Translations under genes and position numbers: made by a program
From: JAHZKN01 sp965250205
Lineage (GTDB): Bacteria; Pseudomonadota; Alphaproteobacteria; Rhizobiales; Hyphomicrobiaceae
Assembly (NCBI GenBank): GCA_965250205.1
Contig: CBDFNK010000013.1
Coordinates: 13,081 to 77,080, forward strand
Direction: 5' to 3'
Length of the DNA: 64,000 nucleotides
The notes under the pieces: generated by a model
The model's input: only the letters and a program-made list of their open reading frames with translations
Databases searched by the model: none
Told to the model about the DNA's origin: nothing
Shown: piece by piece, positions 1-9,753 of the stretch
How the letters are laid out: each line of letters begins with the position of its first letter
Position numbering within the stretch: position 1 is the stretch's first letter

Positions 1-117
1 ATTGAACTTGGAAAATCTAGTTTAGCCTTTGAAGTTCATCCAACTCTGGATGCAATAAAGTTGAAAAGTAGAGCTGCAAAAGCTGCGGAAATATTAGCCG
101 GGTTTCAAGCAACCTAA
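1..117 (+). CDS. 3' end of an unidentified gene (partial)
   Basis: An open frame runs from the window edge to a TAA at 115-117, giving 38 residues that end in GFQAT. It is Ala/Lys-rich and looks like the last helices of a soluble enzyme, but I do not recognise the family. It is the only plus-strand gene next to the minus-strand polysaccharide locus, so it converges on the WbpE-like gene, with a dispersed repeat between them. Because only the tail is present, the frame could be a chance opening; the uninterrupted reading and the repeat right after the stop argue for a real gene end. Confidence 0.4.
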   Translation: MELGKSSLAFEVHPTLDAIKLKSRAAKAAEILAGFQAT

Positions 118-123
118 AATAAC

Positions 124-257
124 CTAGAGCAACCTGCCAAAAGTTGGGTTCGACTTTGAGCAGATAAGTTTGAATCGCCAATCATGGGATGGAGCCATGA
201 GATAGAGCGTCGAGCAAATAGCTTAACTGTGCACAACAAAAGGCGCGACGCTCTATC
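124..257 (+). repeat. Dispersed intergenic repeat, copy 1 (hairpin element)
   Basis: The first half carries AAAGTTGGGTTCGACTTTGA and CAGATAAGTT, shared with copies at about 3.4 and 41.9 kb. The second half holds a perfect 12-bp inverted repeat, GATAGAGCGTCG (201-212) with CGACGCTCTATC (246-257), around a 33-nt loop containing GCAAATAGCTT and GTGCAC. It lies between the convergent ends of the partial gene and the WbpE-like gene. It could act as a bidirectional terminator or be a small non-autonomous mobile element. Confidence 0.85.
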
Positions 258-377
258 TCTACTGTCCCTCTACCCGACACGGACTCTAACTGTCTCTACG
301 CTTTCGAGGGACTTGAATGACGGTGTCTTCCTCTTTATTCGGTTTGAGATGATTGATATCTTCAATGCAGGCTTCAG

Positions 378-1523
378 TTAAGTGGCGAGGGTAAGAGCTA
401 CTTTGAGACTGGAAATGATGTGGTCCTGATCGTCTCTCTTTAGGTAAGGGTGCATGGGTAGGCTCAGAACTTCGCGGGTGAGGTCTGTTGCGCTGCTAAC
501 GCCATTTTCGGCCACAGGGCAGCTCGCATAGGCTTTTTGATGATGAAGCGGGCGCGGATAATAAACCTGCGAGGGTACACCGTTCGCTTTGAGATGGTCG
601 ATTGCAACCGCGCGCTGATTGGCCTTGATCTTCAGCGTATACTGCGCCCAAACGGATATCAGGCCATCGGCAACGCGCGGGGTAACCACGATCTCATGGA
701 GTCCGTTGTTATAAATGTCGGCAACCTTGTTCCGCAATTCAATTTCTTCAGAAAAAATCTTCAGTTTTTCGATCAATACTGCCGCCTGAAGCGTATCCAG
801 CCGACCATTTATTCCAACGCGAGCGACGTCATATTTTTCTGCACCTTTTCCGTGCAGGCGGATCGAACGGAGAACTTCTGCCAGTTCGTCATCGTCGGTG
901 AAAATCGCACCGCCATCGCCATAGCAGCCAAGTGGTTTGGCAGGAAAAAAACTGGTCGCTGTTGCCAGTCCCAATTGACCAACTCTGCGAGTGTGGTACG
1001 TCGCACCAAAACTTTGCGCTGCATCCGCAACAACAAACAAGCCTTCAGCGTCAGCAATCGGTTGAAGTGCGTCATAGTCCGCCGGTTGTCCGAAAAGGTC
1101 GACGGCGATCAGGGCGCGTGGCGCGAGCCCGCTCTGTTTGGCAGCAATTATGGCCGATGTGAATGAGGCGGGGTCGATATTGAAGCTATCACGGTCAACA
1201 TCAGCAAATACAGGCGTTGCGCCGAGCAAAGCAACCACTTCAGGTGTTGCCGTGTAGGTAAAGGCCGGGCAAATGACCGCATCACCTGGACCAATTCGTT
1301 TGGCCATCAACACCATCAGCAACGCATCGGTGCCACTGGAGCAACTGACAGCGTGCTTAACATCACAGAATTTGGCAAGTCGGGTTTCCAGCTCTCCGAC
1401 TTCCGGACCCATGATGTAGCGGCCATGGTTGAGTACCTGTTGCAGCGCTGCATCCAAGGCTGGGCGAATGCGATCCTGCTGCGCCTGTAAGTCAACGAAA
1501 GCTATGGGAGGTCTCTCTGCCAT
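378..1523 (-). CDS. wbpE: DegT/DnrJ/EryC1 sugar aminotransferase, WbpE-like
   Basis: 381 residues, the usual size for this PLP family. It shows the N-terminal FVDL start, SSGTDALLM at the cofactor pocket, DAAQSFGA, and the Schiff-base lysine Lys196 in FFPAKPLGCYGDGGA. WbpE transfers an amino group from glutamate to UDP-3-keto-GlcNAcA, giving UDP-GlcNAc(3NH2)A in the cytoplasm. The next genes upstream in the transcript are the WbpD acetyltransferase (7 bp away) and the WbpB dehydrogenase, which are the steps directly after and before it, so the substrate call is stronger than motif evidence alone would allow. Another DegT-type nucleotide-sugar transaminase remains possible. Confidence 0.85.
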   Translation of the reverse strand: MAERPPIAFVDLQAQQDRIRPALDAALQQVLNHGRYIMGPEVGELETRLAKFCDVKHAVSCSSGTDALLMVLMAKRIGPGDAVICPAFTYTATPEVVALLGATPVFADVDRDSFNIDPASFTSAIIAAKQSGLAPRALIAVDLFGQPADYDALQPIADAEGLFVVADAAQSFGATYHTRRVGQLGLATATSFFPAKPLGCYGDGGAIFTDDDELAEVLRSIRLHGKGAEKYDVARVGINGRLDTLQAAVLIEKLKIFSEEIELRNKVADIYNNGLHEIVVTPRVADGLISVWAQYTLKIKANQRAVAIDHLKANGVPSQVYYPRPLHHQKAYASCPVAENGVSSATDLTREVLSLPMHPYLKRDDQDHIISSLKVALTLAT

Positions 1524-1529
1524 GCCCTG

Positions 1530-2129
1530 CTATACCTGCTTCAACTCAAGACGGCCATTGCCGATTTGCCTATACGCACTGCCATCGATCGGACAAATCA
1601 AATCGGGGCCGAGGCGGGCACCGGCTTTGCTCATCCAACCAATCCGTTTGGCCGGCACACCGGCCATAACAGCAAAGGCTGGCACATCATTTGTCACGAC
1701 TGCACCTGCTGCAATAAAGCAGAATTCACCGAGATCGTGTCCGCAGACTATTGTCGCATTGGCGCCAATAGTGGCACCTCGTTTGACCAGGGTCTTTCGG
1801 AACTCATCCTTGCGTTCAATTTCGGCACGTGGGTTATTCACGTTCGTGAAAACACAGCTTGGCCCGCAAAAAACCCCAGCTTCTAATTCCACACCATTAT
1901 AAAGGCTGACGTTATTTTGAATTTTGCACTGGTCACCAACCTTTACTGCAGGACCGATCACCACATTCTGCCCAATCGAACAATTTTTTCCGATATCACA
2001 GTCCTTGAGAATATGGGAAAAATGCCAAATCTTGGTTCCCGCACCAATTCGGCACGGCTCATCAACATAGGCACTTTCATGGACCATCACGTCAGTGTAC
2101 GTGGTCGCGTTGTCAGACTGGCCAGCCAT
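1530..2129 (-). CDS. wbpD: Hexapeptide-repeat N-acetyltransferase, WbpD-like
   Basis: 199 residues dominated by left-handed beta-helix hexapeptide repeats (IGAGTKIWHFSHI, CSIGQNVVIGPAVKVG, ATIGANATIVCG). The motifs match WbpD, which acetylates the 3-amino group of UDP-GlcNAc(3NH2)A using acetyl-CoA. The start overlaps the end of the WbpB-like gene by 17 bp, suggesting translational coupling; AGGT lies just upstream. A start at Met15 (position 2087), where WbpD proteins usually begin, is an alternative, but it has no clear ribosome binding site. The C-terminus (CPIDGSAYRQIGNGRLEL) is a short extra tail. Confidence 0.85.
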   Translation of the reverse strand: MAGQSDNATTYTDVMVHESAYVDEPCRIGAGTKIWHFSHILKDCDIGKNCSIGQNVVIGPAVKVGDQCKIQNNVSLYNGVELEAGVFCGPSCVFTNVNNPRAEIERKDEFRKTLVKRGATIGANATIVCGHDLGEFCFIAAGAVVTNDVPAFAVMAGVPAKRIGWMSKAGARLGPDLICPIDGSAYRQIGNGRLELKQV

Positions 2130-3114
2130 TCTCGTACCTACCCTTGCTATTGATGACCTTTTCCAGAAACGCGTGTTGCTGACCCTTGTTGAGTTCTATC
2201 GGTGCTGTGCGGATATGCGAAACGGTTTCGATTGAGGGTCGCACATCATCCAGTGGGAAGCCGTTGCCCTTAATGATTTGCTCATAGGACAGCGTGTGCA
2301 GGTCCGTGAAGCCGTCCGAGAATTCAATTTCCTTACTGTCCACCGTGATCGACCGAAAAGTTTTTTGTTGGGTAGCCTCAGCATTGGGCACGTCATTGAC
2401 GTTGATAGACAGGAACCAGCGCACACGCGCACGCTGATACTCCAGATATCCCGACGCGCAATCCATGGAACGATGATGCACGACGTTAGTCTTCAATGGG
2501 CCAAATACAAACCCAAGCATATCAAAGAAGTGCACCCCAATGTTTGTCGCAATGCCACCGGACTTTGACTCGTTTCCCTTCCAGGACACATAGTACCAGC
2601 GACCGCGAGAGGTGATATAGGTCAGATCAACTTCATGGATACGACCTGACGTGTCAGACTCAATTTCCTTTCTGAGTGCCAAGATCGCAGGGTGCAGCCT
2701 GAGCTGCAAAATCGTGTTGACCTTGCGTCCTGTTTCGAGTTCCAGCGCCGCCAAACCATCAATATTCCACGGATTGAGAACCAAAGGCTTTTCACAAATC
2801 GCATCTGCACCCGTCCTGAGTGCGAAGCGAACATGGGCGTCATGCAGATAATTCGGAGAGCAAATAGCCACGAAATCAATTTTTTTGCCCTGACGACGAC
2901 AACGATCAACATACCGGTCAAAACGCTCGAATTCGGTAAAGAAACGGACATTAGAAAAATAGCTGTCCAACACACCAACGGAGTCTGAGACATCTAACGC
3001 CGTGCGGACGACACCACCATTTTCCTTGATTGCTCTCATGTGACGTGGAGCTATATAACCAGCAGCTCCAATTAGTGCGAAGCTTGGACTTTCGCCACTG
3101 ACTTCATTGTTCAT
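2113..3114 (-). CDS. wbpB: Gfo/Idh/MocA dehydrogenase, WbpB-like
   Basis: 333 residues. The N-terminal Rossmann motif is FALIGAAGYIAPRHMRAI; CEKPLVLNPWNIDGL is the EKP motif of the Gfo/Idh/MocA family, followed by GGIATNIGVHFFDML with the likely catalytic His. WbpB oxidises UDP-GlcNAcA at C3 with NAD and is recycled by 2-oxoglutarate, coupled to WbpE. It is the first gene of the wbpB-wbpD-wbpE block. The 6-dehydrogenase that supplies UDP-GlcNAcA (WbpA) is not visible in the window. Confidence 0.85.
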   Translation of the reverse strand: MNNEVSGESPSFALIGAAGYIAPRHMRAIKENGGVVRTALDVSDSVGVLDSYFSNVRFFTEFERFDRYVDRCRRQGKKIDFVAICSPNYLHDAHVRFALRTGADAICEKPLVLNPWNIDGLAALELETGRKVNTILQLRLHPAILALRKEIESDTSGRIHEVDLTYITSRGRWYYVSWKGNESKSGGIATNIGVHFFDMLGFVFGPLKTNVVHHRSMDCASGYLEYQRARVRWFLSINVNDVPNAEATQQKTFRSITVDSKEIEFSDGFTDLHTLSYEQIIKGNGFPLDDVRPSIETVSHIRTAPIELNKGQQHAFLEKVINSKGRYENGWPV

Positions 3115-3354
3115 TCATAACGCTCCATAGGACACCTAATTTGACTTTGTGGTGGAGGAATTTTAAAATCTAAATTTATGAACTCAGACTATTTCTAAAG
3201 CATCGGCTCAATTCAATAGTACCTTCTGGACATACACCTAATATAGTTGTGGTTTTTCTTCCAGGGTTATTTGTGCTGCACGGCTTGGGTATTAGTATAG
3301 CCCATCGTCTGTTTCTACAGCCAGAAAAACACTTTTGATATGGCAGATGTTACT

Positions 3355-3471
3355 CTAGATCAACCTGCGAAAAGTTGGGTTAGACTTTGAGCAGATAAGT
3401 TGATCACCAATCATGGGGATAGAGCGCTGAGCAAACAGCTTCGCTGGTATGAAAAAAGGCGCGACGAGCTA
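3355..3471 (+). repeat. Dispersed intergenic repeat, copy 2; rest of 3115-3468 has no gene
   Basis: Shares CTAGATCAACCTGCGAAAAG, GTTGGGTTAGACTTTGAGCA and GATAAGTTGATCACCA with copy 3. The hairpin half is degenerate (GAGCAAACAGCTT is kept, the arms are mismatched). The right edge runs into the following gene: CTA at 3469-3471, inside the element, is the TAG stop codon of the WbpM-like gene read from the minus strand. The remaining intergenic DNA (3115-3354) is AT-rich and probably holds the promoter of the wbpB gene; I see no ORF or RNA there. Confidence 0.8.
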
Positions 3472-5439
3472 GTGTCGCGTTGTTGGTAAACGAACAACGG
3501 TATCTGTTACAGGTTCGGGCAAAAGGTGGTCAATATCGACAATTTTAGCTTCGGGAATAAGCTCAGACAAAAGTTGCACAGCTTGTATTGAATCCCCTGA
3601 GGCAACGACGTCATTCACCGCGGCAAGAAATTCTTGGATCTTGCCTTCGCTCACAATCGGTGGTGTTGCGATCAAGATTCCCTTTCCTTTTGATCCAACG
3701 AGCTGCTCGTCCTTGCTAAACAATTCTTCGTATAGTTTTTCACCCGCGCGTAAACCCGAGTAGACAATTTCAATATCAACACCAGGTCGCAAACCGCTCA
3801 ATGTGATCATCTTCTTGGCAAGGCTCACAATTTTAATGGGTTCACCCATATCGAGAACATGGACTTGACCCCTGCTGTCATCGCTGTTCACTGCGAGATT
3901 GGCCGCCTGCAGAACCAACTGCGAGGCCTCGGGGATGGTCATAAAATACCGTGTTATGTCCTGGTGTGTCACCGTCACCGGACCACCAGCTTGAATTTGC
4001 TTTTTGAAATGCGGGACAACAGATCCCGTTGATCCGAGCACATTGCCAAATCTTACGATAACGCAACGGGTATCTGAATTGAGGTCATTTGTCTGGCAGT
4101 AGAGCTCGGCTGCCCTCTTGCTCGCTCCCATGACACTTGTTGGATTAACGGCCTTGTCAGTTGAGATCATAACCATCGCACGTGCCTGACAACCTATTGC
4201 AGCATCAATAACATTGCGGCTACCAAGAACGTTAGTATGCAGCCCTTCAACGGGTTGATTTTGTACAATGGGAACGTGCTTTAAAGCAGCGGCATGAAAT
4301 ACGATCTCCGGTCTAATTTGATTGAAGATACGCGCAACAGCTTCGCCTTGACGAACGTTGCACAGAAGTGAGGTGACTTTGGTCGGCATATCTTCTGTGG
4401 CGGTGCGCATTTCCTTATCAATATTATAAAGATTGAACTCACATGCATCGAGCAACGCCAGAGTGCTCGGCTTGAAAGCTATAATCTCACGACACAGCTG
4501 CGAACCAATTGATCCTCCAGCTCCGGTGACGACCACGGTCCGGCCCTGCAGAAGGCGATCAAGACCCTTTGTATCCAACATCACCGAAGGACGCGCTAAT
4601 AGATCCTCGATTTTAACAGCGCGCGGTTCCAAGCCCGCACGGTCAACGGAATCCGGAGTGTCAAAACTGGGCAACTGCTTAAGTTCAATGCCGTGCTCGG
4701 CACCCAAATCAATGAGTTGATCGACCAATGCCCGTGGCAACTCGCTGATGGGCTTGGTCAACACAAAAGCTGAAATGGGTGTGCCTTCTGCGTTATGTTC
4801 AGCGATCATTTCGACAAGTGCAGTGTTGTCTGTGAAAATTTTGACGTCACGAATCTTGAGACCTGATCGCCGACCGCTATCATCAAAAACGGCCAATACT
4901 TGGTAGGTCATGTCGCGCCGTTCATTCACGGCACGAATGAAGAGATCCGCCCCATCCCCACTACCAATGAGCACAACAGGCTGTAAAGCGCCCCGGGTGC
5001 TCAGTCGCAGCTCACGACGATTGCGCCATAAACGATAGCCAATGCGTGACGCGCCCAGAAAAAATATCAATAACACACACGAAATAATTGGAGCCGTCCG
5101 TGGAATCGATACAAGTCGATCAACCATGAACATGCCGACCGAAAATACCAGCGTCGTCAACACGCCGGTTTTAACGATTGCAATCATGTCGGGAACAGAT
5201 GCGTAGCGCCATAACCCGCGATTCAATCCCATCACGCGCGAGATCAAAATTGCTAGCACGATAAAAAAGATGCACTGAACCCAGAACGAGCTGGTCATGA
5301 ATATTGGAAAGGCATCATCACCAAGGCGCAAGAAAAATGCCCCGACATAGGCAATCCCCGCCGCCAGCGCATCATGAACAGCTGTGGCCAACTGCACCTT
5401 CGTGGCTTTAGGAATAATGTTACTCTTCCAAATTGGCAA
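3469..5439 (-). CDS. Membrane nucleotide-sugar 4,6-dehydratase (WbpM/PglF/CapD type)
   Basis: 656 residues, typical of the large membrane class. About the first 130 residues hold four hydrophobic segments, followed by a CoA-binding-like Rossmann domain (PVVLIGSGDGADLFIRAV) and the catalytic SDR domain (VVTGAGGSIGSQLCREI). In the active-site stretch ISTDKAVNPTSVMGASKR the usual Tyr of YxxxK is Met, as in WbpM. It converts UDP-GlcNAc to the 4-keto-6-deoxy sugar, the entry to QuiNAc, FucNAc or bacillosamine, at the inner face of the cytoplasmic membrane. Its stop codon lies in repeat copy 2. Confidence 0.88.
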   Translation of the reverse strand: MPIWKSNIIPKATKVQLATAVHDALAAGIAYVGAFFLRLGDDAFPIFMTSSFWVQCIFFIVLAILISRVMGLNRGLWRYASVPDMIAIVKTGVLTTLVFSVGMFMVDRLVSIPRTAPIISCVLLIFFLGASRIGYRLWRNRRELRLSTRGALQPVVLIGSGDGADLFIRAVNERRDMTYQVLAVFDDSGRRSGLKIRDVKIFTDNTALVEMIAEHNAEGTPISAFVLTKPISELPRALVDQLIDLGAEHGIELKQLPSFDTPDSVDRAGLEPRAVKIEDLLARPSVMLDTKGLDRLLQGRTVVVTGAGGSIGSQLCREIIAFKPSTLALLDACEFNLYNIDKEMRTATEDMPTKVTSLLCNVRQGEAVARIFNQIRPEIVFHAAALKHVPIVQNQPVEGLHTNVLGSRNVIDAAIGCQARAMVMISTDKAVNPTSVMGASKRAAELYCQTNDLNSDTRCVIVRFGNVLGSTGSVVPHFKKQIQAGGPVTVTHQDITRYFMTIPEASQLVLQAANLAVNSDDSRGQVHVLDMGEPIKIVSLAKKMITLSGLRPGVDIEIVYSGLRAGEKLYEELFSKDEQLVGSKGKGILIATPPIVSEGKIQEFLAAVNDVVASGDSIQAVQLLSELIPEAKIVDIDHLLPEPVTDTVVRLPTTRH

Positions 5440-5655
5440 AGTGACGACTCGCTCTGTGCAACCAAGTACCTGAAATGTGCAAGGATACTAATCGAGTGTT
5501 TGAGCGCTACGAGAGCAATTTCGCCCTACCAGCTGGGGCACGTCCTTGCTACGGCCCTTGATATCAATACTACCAATTTTTAGGTTAGGACGACAATCGT
5601 CTTTTCATGCCCGTCACTGAGGCAATTTCGCCATTTCGCCGGACCAAACTCGAGG

Positions 5656-6237
5656 TTAATTATCTCCGTTGAAATAAGGCACCGTCGCCTCGCTCTTCGC
5701 TGAGATGCCCTCTCGCTTAAGAACCATAAAAAGCGTCAAAAATAGAATCTTGATGTCCCCAAAAAATGTCCTGTTTTCAACATACCAAACATCAAGTTCA
5801 AATTTCTCTTTCCAAGTTAGCGCATTGCGGCCATTGATTTGGGCCCAGCCAGTCATTCCAGGTCGGACATAGTGGCGGCGTGCCTGGCGCTTAGAATACA
5901 ATGGTAGATATTGCACGAGCAGTGGCCTTGGACCAACCAGGCTCATGTCCCCTTTAATGACATTCCAAAGCTCAGGTAATTCATCAAGGCTCGTACTGCG
6001 AAGCCAGAGTCCAAAAGGCGTCAATCGCTCTTGGTCAGACTGCCGGCCTCCATCGACAGGCAACATTGATCTGAACTTGATCATTTTGAAAATATTGTTG
6101 TCACGACCAACACGGTCTTGGCGAAAAAAGATGGGCCGACCAAGACGAGCAAACACGGCACCGGACAAAATAAGAATCACCGGTGAAAAGACCAAAACCA
6201 TAATCAACGCCATCGCAATGTCAAAAATGCGTTTCAT
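5656..6237 (-). CDS. Initiating phosphosugar transferase (PglC/WcaJ family)
   Basis: 193 residues, the short monotopic form. It has one N-terminal membrane hairpin (about residues 1-32), then FRQDRVGRDNNIFKMIKFRSM, LDELPELWNVIKGDMSLVGP and RPGMTGWAQINGRN, all hallmarks of the bacterial sugar transferase family. The enzyme moves a sugar-1-phosphate, here probably a 6-deoxy-HexNAc made by the adjacent dehydratase, to undecaprenyl phosphate to start a surface glycan repeat unit. About 215 bp separate it from the dehydratase gene, so it may have its own promoter. Confidence 0.88.
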   Translation of the reverse strand: MKRIFDIAMALIMVLVFSPVILILSGAVFARLGRPIFFRQDRVGRDNNIFKMIKFRSMLPVDGGRQSDQERLTPFGLWLRSTSLDELPELWNVIKGDMSLVGPRPLLVQYLPLYSKRQARRHYVRPGMTGWAQINGRNALTWKEKFELDVWYVENRTFFGDIKILFLTLFMVLKREGISAKSEATVPYFNGDN

Positions 6238-6296
6238 AATGAGCTGACCCCAATTCGTTCAAACAGTGCTAAGCAAACGGACCCACGGCCAGTTGC

Positions 6297-8258
6297 TCAC
6301 GCGGCTTGCGCTTGTTCCCGCCATGCTTGGAACATCAGAATATTCCAAAGGCAATGCTGCGCGTTGTGACTGCCACTGAGGTGTTGGCCCCATAGTGTCC
6401 TCACCGTTTCCGGTCTGAAGTAACCATCATCTCTCAATCGATCTTCGGACAATAAGGCCTCTGCCCAATCACGCAATGGGCCTTTTAACCACCTGCCAAT
6501 TGGCACTCCGAAACCGGTTTTTGGCCGATCAACCAATTCTTTTGGAACATACTCGTAAAGAAGTTGACGCAAAATCCATTTTCCTTGTCCGTTTCGGACC
6601 TTCATATCAAACGGTATTTTCCAGCTCAATTCTACAACACGGTGATCCAGATATGGCGCTCGCGCTTCTAAACTACAGGCCATACTTGCACGATCCACTT
6701 TAGTTAGAATATCGCCAGGCAAATAGGTACAGCTATCAATGGCCATCATGGTGTGTTCAAATCGATCTGTGTTGGGCCAGGTTTCAGGTTGTTGCAACCT
6801 TGTCTGCACGATGTCTTGTGAATGGAGATAATGCTCAGGTCGTTGGCATGTGCTTGTTAAACGATACAAGAAGTCCGCGGCTTCTGATGTTTGCAGCACA
6901 CCGGCGAATTTATGTATTTTTTCACCCGGCAGTCGCATATGCCATTGGCGTGGCAAAAGGTTCATTGCACGTGCAAAATATGAGTCCCATTGGCTCGGAG
7001 ATCTGGTGAATAGAAGGTGCGCCACCTTCTCTCTCACGGAAGCGGGCAATCGAGCAATTTTTGACCACGTCTGATAAGCGGACAAATATCGATTGTAGCC
7101 ACAAAACAATTCATCTGCTCCATCTCCTGACAACGAAACCGTGACGTGTTGCCGGGCAAGTTTAGAGACAAGATATGTGGGTATCTGAGAACTATCCGCA
7201 AATGGCTCACTATAGATCTTGGGAAGATCAGGAATAACAGCCATCGCGTCGTCTGGCGTTGCAATAAATTCGGTGTGGTCGGTTTTGAGGTGCCTGGCGA
7301 CATTACGTGCAAAAACCGCCTCGTTGTATGCGTCTTCTTCAAACCCAATAGAAAATGTTTTTACCGGCTGATTTGAATGTGATTGCATAAGCGCGACGAT
7401 GGTGCTGCTGTCGATCCCGCCACTTAGAAATGCACCAAGCGAAACATCCGACAGGAGTTGGCCAGTAATAGCTTTACTTAATGTCTCTTTTAGAAGATTG
7501 CGGGCCTCAGATACGTCGGTAGAGATAGGAGCCTGCGTTCCTTGTTCAGCGACTTTGGTAACGCTCCAATAGGTCTCCGTTTTCTGTTTTGGTGTCGACT
7601 TAAAAGAGACGGTGACGAAGGTACCTGGCTCAACCTTAGCGATACCTTGATAAATTGAGTGAGGTGCTGGAATGTAGCTGTGTCTCAAATAGACCGAGAT
7701 CGCACTTTCATTTATTTTGTTCTCGAAAGCTGGGTGTTTCTTAAGAGATTTGAGGTCAGACCCAAAAAGAAACACCCCATTCTGAAATCCAAAATAAAGC
7801 GGCTTTTCGCCCATCCGATCCCGACTGAGGACGAGTTCTTTCTCCTGTCTATCCCACAGCCCAAAAGAAAACATTCCAACGCACTTTTCCAAGGTGGGTC
7901 GTAACCCGAATTTCTCAATACTTACGAGCAGCGTCTCGGTATCAGAATGACCGCGCCAAGGGTGTGTCCCCGAGGCCTGTTCCAAGTCAGCACGAAGCGA
8001 ATGGTGATTATAAATCTCGCCATTGTAGACAAGGTGATACCTGCCACTTGGAGATGCCATCGGCTGTGTGCCGGCGTCAGAAAGATCTAAAATGGAGAGA
8101 CGTCGATGCGCCAATGCAACCGCGTTGTCTCTATCTAGCCAAAAGCCAGACCCATCCGGACCACGCGCCCGGATCGCCTCACTCATACGAATCCCAATTT
8201 GTTTTGGCTCTTGGAAATATCGCCTCTGAGGATCAACAAACCCGCAAAATCCGCACAT
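6297..8258 (-). CDS. AsnB-type glutamine-dependent amidotransferase (first copy)
   Basis: 653 residues from the Met before Cys2. The start was set at 8258 because the class II glutaminase nucleophile must be Cys2 (MCGFCGF); a longer frame to 8276 would bury it. The N-terminal glutaminase domain (RGPDGSGFW, YNGEIYNHHSL) is followed by the synthetase domain with the ATP pyrophosphatase loop FLSGGIDSSTIVAL. Within O-antigen loci such AsnB homologues (for example WbpS) often amidate uronic acid carboxyls rather than aspartate; with the WbpBDEI uronic acid route beside it, that role is likely but inferred. Confidence 0.85.
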   Translation of the reverse strand: MCGFCGFVDPQRRYFQEPKQIGIRMSEAIRARGPDGSGFWLDRDNAVALAHRRLSILDLSDAGTQPMASPSGRYHLVYNGEIYNHHSLRADLEQASGTHPWRGHSDTETLLVSIEKFGLRPTLEKCVGMFSFGLWDRQEKELVLSRDRMGEKPLYFGFQNGVFLFGSDLKSLKKHPAFENKINESAISVYLRHSYIPAPHSIYQGIAKVEPGTFVTVSFKSTPKQKTETYWSVTKVAEQGTQAPISTDVSEARNLLKETLSKAITGQLLSDVSLGAFLSGGIDSSTIVALMQSHSNQPVKTFSIGFEEDAYNEAVFARNVARHLKTDHTEFIATPDDAMAVIPDLPKIYSEPFADSSQIPTYLVSKLARQHVTVSLSGDGADELFCGYNRYLSAYQTWSKIARLPASVREKVAHLLFTRSPSQWDSYFARAMNLLPRQWHMRLPGEKIHKFAGVLQTSEAADFLYRLTSTCQRPEHYLHSQDIVQTRLQQPETWPNTDRFEHTMMAIDSCTYLPGDILTKVDRASMACSLEARAPYLDHRVVELSWKIPFDMKVRNGQGKWILRQLLYEYVPKELVDRPKTGFGVPIGRWLKGPLRDWAEALLSEDRLRDDGYFRPETVRTLWGQHLSGSHNAQHCLWNILMFQAWREQAQAA

Positions 8259-8547
8259 CAGACGATCCACCCGCATTCTACTAGGAATAATCTACGCACT
8301 GTATCTCGTGACCTATCTATCGCGGGCATCCGTGTTGAATTCATTCTAGTTGACCCAACCAGATGTTCCCAAGCGGGCATCATGAAAAGGTTTTCTGGAA
8401 AGAAGCTAATGTTTCGAAGCGGGTTCTCTGAAGCTTCATTTTATCCATATATATAAGTTTCTGCCACAATCCAATCAACATCCATCCAACCGATTTCTAC
8501 TGAGGCCTGATTATTTTACGAAACAATAGGAAAATACGAAAACGCGC

Positions 8548-9753
8548 TTATAGGGTCGCTAACATTGAATGCAGTTTTAGAATTCTATTCTCGTACCTGT
8601 GATGCTCCATCACGTATTGATATGCATTTTCAACGATCAACTGACGTGATGTCTCCTCTTTAAATTGTTCAACGACCTCGTCGAGGCTACTCAAATCGCG
8701 CTTGACCTCAATGAAGTGTTCACCAGCTTTCAAGATGTCATTGTACCTGCCCTCTAGTAGGATCTGACATGTCTTGGTACCAACCGCATCGAAATGTCTG
8801 GAGGAAATACACTTTGAATACACATGCGCTTTCGGCGTTTTATCAAAGAACTCTCTTTTGAGGTACGCCAAATCAAGTTTTTGATCTTCAAGAGCGGCTA
8901 CCTTGATCGGTCCTTTCTCTAGAACCCGCATAGCCATTTGTTTCACGCCAAACGGTAATCTACGAAATATTGATCTCAGCCGACCCTGATCCGAGAGTAC
9001 CAGGCCCCGTCGCTCCTGTCTGACGTGGTGATAAATTTTATTGACCAACCCATCATCACGATCCAGATACCAACTTCCTGCTTCTGCTGACACGGTTCCG
9101 ATACAGCTTTGCAGAAAGGCAGCCCAAGTCGTGCGATCAAACCTTTGTTTCCAATCGATATCTGTGCTCAGGCCCAACGTCCGTCCGTCCTGCTCAAAGT
9201 AATCAATAAGCCTATCCCGCTCATTGTCTCCAATAAGTGCATTGTATCGAAAACCGCGAAAACCTAAGTCTACATTTCTTTGTTTGCTCTCAGGACCCGG
9301 CGTAAATGTAGTCTCATTAAGGGCATGGGGAAGAGCAATAACTTTTGCAAAGTTACCGTAGAGATACTGGCCAGCCTCAAGCGGAAGTTGGGTAGCAACC
9401 ACATCAACGCGCGCCGTTTTTAAAACCTCTATCTTGTCGGCCAGTCCGCAATGAGGTGAGTTATATTCGTTGCCGACGAAGCTCACTAAGTGACTGCGTT
9501 TTCTATCTGAGAGAGACTTTACAAGAAGTTCCAGTGACCTAATGGAATCTGCGGTGCAGTTATGCAGCAGAACAATCGTATCAAAATCATCACAGATATC
9601 CGCAAGACTGGCGGGGGTTAACTCATCTATATTTTGAAATGTTGCAGAAAAAAGTTTGCTGTTCTTGAACGCACTTTGCCAGTCATCGTAATAGGACGCT
9701 GTATGTGCATAGTGGACGCTGACCACCAACACTTTAGACACACTGTCATTCAT
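8548..9753 (-). CDS. Probable glycosyltransferase, CgeB-like
   Basis: 401 residues. The N-terminal half is a Rossmann-like domain (SKVLVVSVHYAHTASYY). The C-terminal part holds SSRHFDAVGTKTCQILLEGR, then AGEHFIEVKRDLSSLDEVVE, the pattern of the Glyco_trans_1/CgeB group, in which the tail contacts the nucleotide sugar. It overlaps the end of the WbpI-like gene by 4 bp (ATGA), so the two are translationally coupled; a transferase acting on the ManNAc(3NAc)A sugar is plausible. Family assignment is moderate; substrate is unknown. Confidence 0.6.
   Translation of the reverse strand: MNDSVSKVLVVSVHYAHTASYYDDWQSAFKNSKLFSATFQNIDELTPASLADICDDFDTIVLLHNCTADSIRSLELLVKSLSDRKRSHLVSFVGNEYNSPHCGLADKIEVLKTARVDVVATQLPLEAGQYLYGNFAKVIALPHALNETTFTPGPESKQRNVDLGFRGFRYNALIGDNERDRLIDYFEQDGRTLGLSTDIDWKQRFDRTTWAAFLQSCIGTVSAEAGSWYLDRDDGLVNKIYHHVRQERRGLVLSDQGRLRSIFRRLPFGVKQMAMRVLEKGPIKVAALEDQKLDLAYLKREFFDKTPKAHVYSKCISSRHFDAVGTKTCQILLEGRYNDILKAGEHFIEVKRDLSSLDEVVEQFKEETSRQLIVENAYQYVMEHHRYENRILKLHSMLATL

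Noticed and set aside
124..257. tRNA or small structured RNA gene
   Set aside because: The hairpin lacks tRNA arms and a T-loop sequence, and the same block recurs between unrelated genes; treated as a dispersed repeat.
537..1166. 209-codon plus-strand frame
   Set aside because: It lies wholly inside the WbpE-like gene on the other strand, has no motif and no ribosome binding site; a shadow frame.
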